From Methylotenera sp. (GTDB taxonomy: Bacteria; Pseudomonadota; Gammaproteobacteria; Burkholderiales; Methylophilaceae): 64,000 bases of DNA. Location of the stretch: the NCBI RefSeq assembly GCF_029946165.1, contig NZ_JAQSDZ010000022.1:1-64000 (forward strand), read 5' to 3'. Both the position numbers and the translations under genes were made by a program. Below, in pieces: positions 57,844-64,000 of the stretch (positions are counted from its first letter, which is position 1; the number at the start of each line of letters is the position of its first letter). The notes beneath the pieces are model-generated. The model made no database searches. It worked only from the letters and a program-made list of their open reading frames with translations, and was not told the DNA's origin.

Positions 57844-58806
57844 ATGACACCTGAATTTAACTTAATCAAACAATACTTTACCCGACCAACGCGCCATACC
57901 AAACTAGGAGTGGGTGACGATGCCGCTTTGATTAGCCTATCAACTGGCATGGAGTTTGCTATTTCAGCAGACATGCTAGTAGCAGGTACTCACTTTTTTG
58001 CAGATTGTGATGCCTATAAGTTAGGCTGGAAATCACTCGCAGTGAATATTTCAGATATGGCGGCCATGGGAGCTAATGCTAAATGGGCGACGCTGGCGAT
58101 TGCGCTGCCTGATATTAATGCGTCATGGCTAGCCGAATTCTCACGCGGCTTTTTTGCCTGCGCCGATAGTTTTAACGTTGACTTAATCGGCGGTGACACC
58201 ACGCGTGGGCCACTCACCATTAGCGTGCAAATCATGGGTGAAGTGCCTATTGGCAAAGCCATTAAACGCAGTGGTGCTAAAGTAGGCGATGAGATTTGGG
58301 TATCTGGTAAGCTAGGCGATGCAGCCTTGGCCTTAGCGCATATTCAAAGCAAACTTGCTTTACCAGAAGCCGCGTCACTGATCTGTGCCAAAGCACTTCA
58401 TGCGCCTCAACCTCGACTAGCTCTAGGTCTAGCGCTGAGAGATATTGCCAATAGCGCGATTGATATTTCAGACGGCCTACTGGCAGATTTAGGTCATATC
58501 CTGGAACAATCCAATGTTGGCGCAATAGTTGAGCTGTCTAACATTCCGCACTCTACATTTGTAGATTATCCGATAGATCTGCATGATGAGAGTTTGAGAA
58601 AATTGGTGTTAGCAGGCGGCGATGACTATGAATTATGCTTTACGGCTCCAGTACAAATGCATGCGGAAATCGTAAAAATATGCGAAAAGATTAAACTCCA
58701 GTTAAGTTGCATCGGTCACATTACAAGCAATACTGGCTTAATATTGCATGGCTTAGAAAACGAAATTTTAAACATTAAGGAAACTGGCTTTGACCACTTT
58801 AGTTAA
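57844..58806 (+). CDS. thiL: Thiamine-monophosphate kinase
   Basis: The 320-residue enzyme has GVGDDAALISL near the start, AVNISDMAAMGA and LIGGDTTRGPLTISV, AIDISDGLLADLGHI, all typical ATP/Mg sites. It makes thiamine diphosphate. It overlaps pgpA by 17 bases. Confidence 0.95.
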   Translation: MTPEFNLIKQYFTRPTRHTKLGVGDDAALISLSTGMEFAISADMLVAGTHFFADCDAYKLGWKSLAVNISDMAAMGANAKWATLAIALPDINASWLAEFSRGFFACADSFNVDLIGGDTTRGPLTISVQIMGEVPIGKAIKRSGAKVGDEIWVSGKLGDAALALAHIQSKLALPEAASLICAKALHAPQPRLALGLALRDIANSAIDISDGLLADLGHILEQSNVGAIVELSNIPHSTFVDYPIDLHDESLRKLVLAGGDDYELCFTAPVQMHAEIVKICEKIKLQLSCIGHITSNTGLILHGLENEILNIKETGFDHFS

Positions 58807-59287
58807 ATCGCCAAATATGCAATTTTTATTGCAGCACCCTGCTCATTTCTTTGGGCTAGGCTTTGGCAGTGGTTTAGTGCCTAAAGCGCCAGGTACGTTA
58901 GGCACAATTGTCGGCTTGCCTTTATATTTTATAATCGCGCCGTTTAGCTTGGTACTGCAATTAAGCATCATTTCTGTCTTGTTTTTAATCGGCATTTACT
59001 TCTGCGATGTTACTGGCAAAGCGCTCGGTGTATCAGACCACGGTGGTATTGTTTGGGATGAAATTGTTGCGATGATGTTAGTACTTGCTTTCACGCCCAA
59101 CCAATGGCAGTGGTGGCTTGTGGCTTTTTTACTGTTTAGATTATTTGATATTTGGAAGCCATTTCCAATCAGGCAATTTGATGCCAAACTCAAAAATGGG
59201 TTTGGTGTGATGTTTGATGATTTACTCGCTGCAGTCTACGCCATTATTAGTTTACAAGGTTTACTATGGGCAATTTCGCATGGATGA
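58790..59287 (+). CDS. pgpA: Phosphatidylglycerophosphatase A
   Basis: The 165-residue membrane phosphatase has GFGSGLVPKAPGTLGTIVGL and HGGIVWDEIVAMMLVL, KPFPIRQFDAKLKNGFGVMFDDLLAAVY with the family motif of acidic residues, and three to four hydrophobic helices. It makes phosphatidylglycerol. The ATG at 58808 (MQFLLQ) is also possible. It overlaps the cinA ATG by eight bases. Confidence 0.93.
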   Translation: MTTLVKSPNMQFLLQHPAHFFGLGFGSGLVPKAPGTLGTIVGLPLYFIIAPFSLVLQLSIISVLFLIGIYFCDVTGKALGVSDHGGIVWDEIVAMMLVLAFTPNQWQWWLVAFLLFRLFDIWKPFPIRQFDAKLKNGFGVMFDDLLAAVYAIISLQGLLWAISHG

Positions 59288-59774
59288 TGCTTTATCAAAT
59301 TTAGCCGCCGAACTTGGTGCAGCACTTAAAGCGCGAGACTATACGCTGGCTTTAGCTGAATCTTGCACAGGAGGGATGGTGGCACAAGCGATTACCAGCA
59401 TCGCAGGTAGTTCAGCTTGGTTTGACCGTGGTTTTGTGACTTACAGTAACCAAGCAAAAATTGAGATGTTGGACGTATCTAGTCAAACGTTAGAAAAATA
59501 TGGTGCAGTAAGCGAGCAAACTGCTATCGAGATGGCTGTCGGTGCGTTAAAGAACAGCCATGCACAAGTGACGGGTAGCATTTCTGGAATTGCTGGTCCC
59601 GATGGCGGTACGCCTGAAAAACCAGTTGGTACAGTTTGCTTTGCGTGGACTGAATTAAACAAACCCAGCTCCACGACTACCAAATATTTTAAAGGCAGCC
59701 GTCAAGAAATCCGTCAACAAGCCTCCATCGAGTTGATGGCAAGACTTGTGGACAGATTAAACGGTAACGATTAA
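59280..59774 (+). CDS. pncC: CinA C-terminal domain protein, nicotinamide-nucleotide amidase (PncC)
   Basis: The 164-residue protein has LALAESCTGGMVAQAIT, SGIAGPDGGTPEKPVGTVCFAW, the full catalytic region. It converts NMN to nicotinate mononucleotide in NAD recycling. ATG 59280 overlaps the pgpA end, so it is coupled. The thiL-pgpA-pncC order is common in betaproteobacteria. Confidence 0.94.
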   Translation: MDDALSNLAAELGAALKARDYTLALAESCTGGMVAQAITSIAGSSAWFDRGFVTYSNQAKIEMLDVSSQTLEKYGAVSEQTAIEMAVGALKNSHAQVTGSISGIAGPDGGTPEKPVGTVCFAWTELNKPSSTTTKYFKGSRQEIRQQASIELMARLVDRLNGND

Positions 59775-59785
59775 TACCTTAAAAT

Positions 59786-60136
59786 TTAGTGGCGACCGCC
59801 GTGACGCCCTCCACCGTGACCGCCGTGGTTCCAACCACCTCGATCACCACTGCCACGACCCCAACCATGATGCTCACGGCCTTCATGACGCCAGCCTCTA
59901 TCATAATTGCGGTATTGGTATGAAACTGCAGGTTGATAATACACAGGTGGTGCAGCGCGGTAATAAGCAGGCTGACTGTAATACACCACAGGCGGCGCAG
60001 GATAATAAGCAACGGGAGGCGCGTACCCAAAACCGCCAATGTTAACGCCTAAACTAAAAGAATCTCGCGCAGATGCAGTGGATATAGAAGCCGCAACAAT
60101 GGCTAAAGCAATGACAGTCGAACGTAATAATTTCAT
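59786..60136 (-). CDS. Secreted glycine-, tyrosine- and histidine-rich protein
   Basis: The 116-residue protein starts at ATG 60136 behind GGAGAAG. A signal peptide ends around STASARD. The mature part is of low complexity: repeats of PPVxYY in the middle, then a Gly/His/Arg-rich tail (GWGRGSGDRGGWNHGGHGGG). It may be an exported or surface protein. The function is unknown. The low-complexity tail makes homology searches unreliable. Confidence 0.75.
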   Translation of the reverse strand: MKLLRSTVIALAIVAASISTASARDSFSLGVNIGGFGYAPPVAYYPAPPVVYYSQPAYYRAAPPVYYQPAVSYQYRNYDRGWRHEGREHHGWGRGSGDRGGWNHGGHGGGRHGGRH

Positions 60137-60306
60137 TTTCTTCTCCAATCACAAAATAGAGTTTGTGGAATAAAAAACGTATTAAGTCACATATGGTTGA
60201 CCTGATGACAAAATGAGTGAGGGTTAAAACAACCCATAATTAAATGACTAGGGATTTTTGCACGAACCGAAATATAGTTGTACTTTCTGCAAAATCTACA
60301 AAAGTC

Positions 60307-60471
60307 CGTCATTCCGTCGAGACCGTAAAGGTCTTCCCCAATTTACTACACCACTAAAGTGGTAAGTAAAGTGTGAAAGGACGGAATCAAGCTAAAATTA
60401 AACATTTAAGCACTAACTTACAATCACTTATATTGAAACCTTACTGGATTCCGTCCTCCGACGGAATGACG
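60307..60471. repeat. MITE-like nested inverted-repeat element
   Basis: The outer inverted repeat is perfect over 13 bases: CGTCATTCCGTCG at 60307 and CGACGGAATGACG at 60459. A second one inside is perfect over 10 bases: GGACGGAATC at 60379 and GATTCCGTCC at 60447. Smaller hairpins (GACC/GGTC, CCACT/AGTGG) lie between. No coding capacity is present. The rest of the gap 60137-60550 shows nothing else. Confidence 0.7.
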
Positions 60472-60550
60472 AGTTGGTTCAGCTATTATGATTAAAATGC
60501 ACTCATGCAAAGGTCTCATATAATTAAATGACTAACGACTATTACCCAAT

Positions 60551-60973
60551 TTAAGCCAACCAAACTAAAATCATCAGCAAACAAAACTGCACTAAGATGG
60601 ATAACAATCCCAGTTTAAACAAGCTATAACTACCTTGTAATCGCGCTTCTAGCGTTCTGCCTGTGTGATGTTTTGAGTTAATTTTTCTTAGAGCATCATC
60701 TAAGGCGTCCATCTCAAAGCTATCCCAACGCTCAAACAAAGTAATATCAATGCGAATACGCAGTGCCACGTAAAAAATCCCTAAACTCACGACTAACATT
60801 AGTAATGCCAATGCTTTTACTGGCAACATGAGTGAATATACGATGGCAACGATAGCGAGCAAACAGTTAGTCAAAGTTAACAGTTCGACTAATTTAAACG
60901 CTTTGAGCAGCGCCAGCATCACGCTTAATTTTGCGTGTACTTTAGGTTTATTATTTAACTCTAACTCTGTCAT
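60551..60973 (-). CDS. Small membrane protein after the ynbD-like gene
   Basis: The 140-residue protein starts at ATG 60973, one base after the ynbD-like stop (TGAGATG). Four hydrophobic stretches are seen at about 20-35, 38-58, 60-76 and 113-138. No family is recognised. The tight coupling points to a role in the same lipid-linked operon, by inference. Confidence 0.7.
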   Translation of the reverse strand: MTELELNNKPKVHAKLSVMLALLKAFKLVELLTLTNCLLAIVAIVYSLMLPVKALALLMLVVSLGIFYVALRIRIDITLFERWDSFEMDALDDALRKINSKHHTGRTLEARLQGSYSLFKLGLLSILVQFCLLMILVWLA

Positions 60974-60974
60974 C

Positions 60975-62342
60975 TCAACCCAATTCTTTAAGCGCTTGTT
61001 GTATATTAGCCTCATACTCTTTGCTTAAAACAATGCCGGCTCTCGTTGCATCTATCATAGCTATGGCATGTTGAACATTTGCGGCATGACCTCGCCATAC
61101 CAGCCAGCAAGCCACGACACTGCTACTGCGCGACAACCCCAATGCACAATGCACCAAAATATCACCTTGCTGTTGTGTACGTTCTAACCAACGCACTGCA
61201 CGAACCAAGGTTTTAGGCTTAGGCGGCGTTAAATCTAAAACAGGCAAATGTTTTTGAATGGGTGCTTTAAGCAGGCTAGCTGGAAACTCATTGGTTAAAT
61301 CCAGCACACCATGCCAACTAACGCCTAGCTTAGCCACAGCAGCTCGGGGAAAGGCGCCAAGCCAGACATTGCCATGAATTTTATTGGGTAAATATCGACG
61401 TTTGGTATACATGCGATAACTACACCAACTTAACAATAAATAAGGCGCCAACAAAAACTTGGCTGGCCAGCGCATATTGCCACGCCTTACGGACAAACTA
61501 TCTCGTTGAAATATCTGTTGCTCGAATCCCCAATACGCAAAACTGACGAGTAATAATGCGATGCTTGTCCAAATGAAAATGGCCGCAAGTAAAACGGAGT
61601 GCTTACAAACAAGTATTGCTGCGGCTGTCATAGTTACCGCTAATAAACCATAACGCAGTGCTAACTGCTTCATTCGTGCAGTTGGCTGTTGCCAGCGCCA
61701 TGAAAATGGTTGATCTGGAATCAAATATAAACAAGCCACGCCCACTAAAGCACCCGTCCAAACATCAATAAAATGATGCTGATAAACCAACAACACTGAA
61801 GCGGCGATGGCAATGAACCAAAGGTGCAAAGCGATACGCGTGTAGCCTTGCAGGCGCTTAGCGTACAACTCCCACAATACTATCAACAAGCTAATATGTA
61901 GGGATGGCGCTTGGTTATATGGCTTATCGAATCCGAGCAAAATCGCCTGCAATACACCATTAAAATCATCTGCTTTCGGCACATCAAAAGAGAATTGCAG
62001 CGGATACAGTAAAAAGCCAATCAATGAAATGACCGTAGCAAGCAAAAGCCTAAGTGCATGCCTATCTAGCGCACTGCGTTTACGAAACAAAAACAGCGAG
62101 CCTGCATAAAACGCATCAATCGACATATACGGCAACATCAACCAAGGCACAAAGGGCAGTAGATGCTCCCATACCTCGACCATGATGCCAACATCTGTGC
62201 GACCACTTGTGTAGTAATTCAGCCAGCCATAACTTAAAAAGAAAAATGGCCCGAGAAGCGCGAGCCAAATGGCGCCGCGCTTCCATAAGATAGGCGGTTT
62301 TAAGATAGCGGGTTTTAAGATATATGGCTTACTAACTTGCAT
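60975..62342 (-). CDS. ynbD: PAP2-like membrane phosphatase fused to a dual-specificity phosphatase (YnbD-like)
   Basis: The 455-residue protein has about seven membrane helices in the first 280 residues with PAP2-like motifs (KPYNQAPSLHISLL, YQHHFIDVWTGALVG). A C-terminal dual-specificity phosphatase has the P-loop VHCALGLSRSSS (Cys-x5-Arg). This arrangement matches E. coli YnbD. The N-terminus carries a short repeated KPxILKP segment. It lies five bases after the ynbC-like gene, so they are one operon. Confidence 0.85.
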   Translation of the reverse strand: MQVSKPYILKPAILKPPILWKRGAIWLALLGPFFFLSYGWLNYYTSGRTDVGIMVEVWEHLLPFVPWLMLPYMSIDAFYAGSLFLFRKRSALDRHALRLLLATVISLIGFLLYPLQFSFDVPKADDFNGVLQAILLGFDKPYNQAPSLHISLLIVLWELYAKRLQGYTRIALHLWFIAIAASVLLVYQHHFIDVWTGALVGVACLYLIPDQPFSWRWQQPTARMKQLALRYGLLAVTMTAAAILVCKHSVLLAAIFIWTSIALLLVSFAYWGFEQQIFQRDSLSVRRGNMRWPAKFLLAPYLLLSWCSYRMYTKRRYLPNKIHGNVWLGAFPRAAVAKLGVSWHGVLDLTNEFPASLLKAPIQKHLPVLDLTPPKPKTLVRAVRWLERTQQQGDILVHCALGLSRSSSVVACWLVWRGHAANVQHAIAMIDATRAGIVLSKEYEANIQQALKELG

Positions 62343-62347
62343 ATACT

Positions 62348-64000
62348 TTAGCGACGTTTTGCTAGAGATACACTAAATATTCCCCAAGTGTCTGACCATT
62401 GGTCAATCTTCTCAAACCCTGCAGCCGCGACCAATTGATCCATTTCACGTTGCGTGCGTCTACGCATCACCCATGCTTTATTTTGGCGGTGGCTAGTTAA
62501 TGTCCGCGCTATTAGCTCCAACTGTGGATGCCATGGCTGATTGGTATACACCAAGTATCCATCCGCCTCTAAAGCTGCGTGAACCCCTTTTAGTGAGGTT
62601 TGTATTAAAGAGTTTTCAGGGAATAGCTCATATAAGCCAGACACAATCGCCAATGTTGGCTTAGGGGTTACTGCGGCGATAGAAGCCGCATCAAACGCAT
62701 CAGCCAATTCAAATTGAGCAATATTTTCTAAACCATGTTGCTTAATCATTGCACGTCCAGCGGTCACATTCAGCTCGCTATAATCGCGCATTAATACATG
62801 GTCGGCTTTTATGGCAAGCGCTGCATCTAATACATAACGCCCATGTCCTGCGGCAACATCCATCATGCGCACTGGCTTCTGTGCTGCTCGCAATAGCGCT
62901 GCGGCCTTAGCCAACATGGCTTCGTTATGTACTTTGCGCACACGAATACCGCGCCAGCCAATGGCATTGAGATAAGTTCTGTCAATAATTTCACCCAAGG
63001 CACCACCAACAAAGGTTCTGCTTCGGGCTTTATTTTCGTAAACATAATCCAGCGTACTACCTGAATCAAAACCCGTATCCACCCCTAGTTTTAGACCATG
63101 AGACATATTGCTGCCAAATCGAATATTCGCTCTGGTCGCAGCAAAATACAGATTCTTTAGACTGAAAGTGGTTAAAGGTTTTTTAAGTTGCTCTGCTTCA
63201 TCAAACGTGTAACCTGCAATATCTGCTTTAATTAAATCTGGCTGCACCACTGGCGTTAAATATTGCTTCTCTATAAATTCACGCGCCTTTGTTAATGGCA
63301 AATGGCGATCTTTTTCACCTAATGTATCGTGAAAGAAGCCTTCAAATTCGTGATACTCCTTAGTGCTAGCACCTAGTTTTTCATATAAATCTTTTACTGG
63401 CTGTTGATGCACCACCCAATCAGTACCCGACACTAAAAACTGCGTTGGCGTGGTAATGGCTGCAGCGTCTTTGACCAAACGCTCAGCAGTACTGTAAAGC
63501 TCCAGCAATATATTCACGGCAATCGGGCGAGTGATTAGCGGGTCATTATCATAAGATTCAATGCGCTTTTCATCGTGCGTTAACCACTTTGCTTTTACAT
63601 AAGAATTCACAAAAGCGAGTGCAGGCACTAGTTTTGTAAGCCCTAAAGCTTGGATTAACGCTAGAGAGGCTCGCGCAAATGGCACGTATAACTTGACCTT
63701 AAGTGCTGGTGAAGCCAATACCAAACTACGGATATTTGGCGCGTAATCATGTACCCACGCGGCAGCAATCACCCCTCCCACGCTTTGGGCAATCACAGAA
63801 ATTTCTTCTATTTTAAAGCCATAGGTGCTGCAAATATGTCGCGCAAAAACATCGGCATCTTTCACTAATACGCCAAAGTTATCGGCATAACCACGCACCC
63901 CAGGCGACTTTCCTAGTCCACGCGCATCCCAAGCAAAACAGTCATAGTCAGGCATATTTAAGCCATCCACCACATCTTGCTGACGACCAGAATGCTCATG
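62348..64000 (-). CDS. ynbC: Alpha/beta hydrolase fused to SAM methyltransferase (YnbC-like, 5' end beyond window)
   Basis: The 3' part, 550 residues, runs off the right edge with the frame still open. The N-terminal part is an alpha/beta hydrolase (HEHSGRQQDVVDGL, FAWDARGLGKSPG, VIAQSVGGVIAAAW with the nucleophile Ser). The second half is a class I methyltransferase (RMMDVAAGHGRYVLDAAL as SAM motif I). The fusion and its neighbour match the ynbABCD lipid operon; ynbA/ynbB-like genes are expected further right, outside this window. Confidence 0.85.
   Translation of the reverse strand, partial: HEHSGRQQDVVDGLNMPDYDCFAWDARGLGKSPGVRGYADNFGVLVKDADVFARHICSTYGFKIEEISVIAQSVGGVIAAAWVHDYAPNIRSLVLASPALKVKLYVPFARASLALIQALGLTKLVPALAFVNSYVKAKWLTHDEKRIESYDNDPLITRPIAVNILLELYSTAERLVKDAAAITTPTQFLVSGTDWVVHQQPVKDLYEKLGASTKEYHEFEGFFHDTLGEKDRHLPLTKAREFIEKQYLTPVVQPDLIKADIAGYTFDEAEQLKKPLTTFSLKNLYFAATRANIRFGSNMSHGLKLGVDTGFDSGSTLDYVYENKARSRTFVGGALGEIIDRTYLNAIGWRGIRVRKVHNEAMLAKAAALLRAAQKPVRMMDVAAGHGRYVLDAALAIKADHVLMRDYSELNVTAGRAMIKQHGLENIAQFELADAFDAASIAAVTPKPTLAIVSGLYELFPENSLIQTSLKGVHAALEADGYLVYTNQPWHPQLELIARTLTSHRQNKAWVMRRRTQREMDQLVAAAGFEKIDQWSDTWGIFSVSLAKRR

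Noticed and set aside
1-64000. CRISPR arrays, rRNA operons, complete tRNAs, intact insertion sequences, riboswitches
   Set aside because: No regularly spaced repeats, rRNA sequence, transposase gene or full cloverleaf was seen on reading the window; a covariance-model scan would be decisive.

Overview
The window reads as a moderately AT-rich betaproteobacterial chromosome, most likely an obligate methylotroph of the Methylophilaceae (Methylotenera-like). The grounds are a PQQ precursor peptide gene (pqqA) with no other pqq genes beside it, a fructose-bisphosphate aldolase / triosephosphate isomerase / fructose-bisphosphatase block suited to C1 assimilation, and betaproteobacterial versions of miaB-ybeZ-ybeY-corC-lnt and pcnB-folK-panBCD. 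The genus is inferred from gene content and not proven.

Region 1 (about 1-11650) is an accessory, defence-rich island that is visibly more AT-rich over its first 7.4 kb. It holds a fused type IIG-like restriction-modification enzyme with a small companion gene, an orphan Phd-type antitoxin tail, a damaged 3' half of a tRNA(CAU) with its terminator and an adjacent tandem repeat (a likely integration scar), and an unrecognised two-gene operon pairing a DGQHR/ParB-like protein with a HEPN-motif protein. It continues with the tail of a lost type I restriction subunit (hsdR), an AbiE-like nucleotidyltransferase/antitoxin pair with a duplicated 19-bp palindromic operator, a decayed reading frame, a membrane coiled-coil protein and a higBA toxin-antitoxin pair.

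Region 2 (11.8-24.6 kb) is mixed. It holds an old yellow enzyme and dodecin, a 23-codon pqqA with its own terminator, two EF-hand proteins, an SDR enzyme, a frameshifted GNAT-fold gene, an OmpR/EnvZ-type two-component system behind a clear sigma70-like promoter, a PAS-GGDEF-EAL signalling gene cut by an in-frame stop exactly between GGDEF and EAL, cysG, and a LURP-one-like protein.

Region 3 (24.7-36.9 kb) is housekeeping: miaB, ybeZ (PhoH-like), psiE, ybeY, corC, an inverted mscL, lnt, glyQS, gmhB, plsC, a YgjP-like metallopeptidase and a SCO1-like copper chaperone. Region 4 (37-49.6 kb) runs ilvE, a zinc-finger protein, an unrecognised gene, murI, a cobalamin adenosyltransferase, pcnB-folK-dNK-panB-panC, panD-rsfS-rlmH-phrB, then fba and tpiA. 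Region 5 (49.6-64 kb) has fbp, mlaA, pmbA, darP, nhaD, a PDZ protein, mog, a prohibitin-like protein, thiL-pgpA-cinA, and a ynbC/ynbD-like lipid cluster that runs off the right edge.

The most interesting candidate for an undescribed system is the DGQHR-like + HEPN operon at 5461-7428. Small palindromic elements whose ends resemble GTCATTC/GAATGAC occur in three intergenic gaps (26138, 37949, 60307). Perfect hairpin terminators separate most convergent gene pairs.
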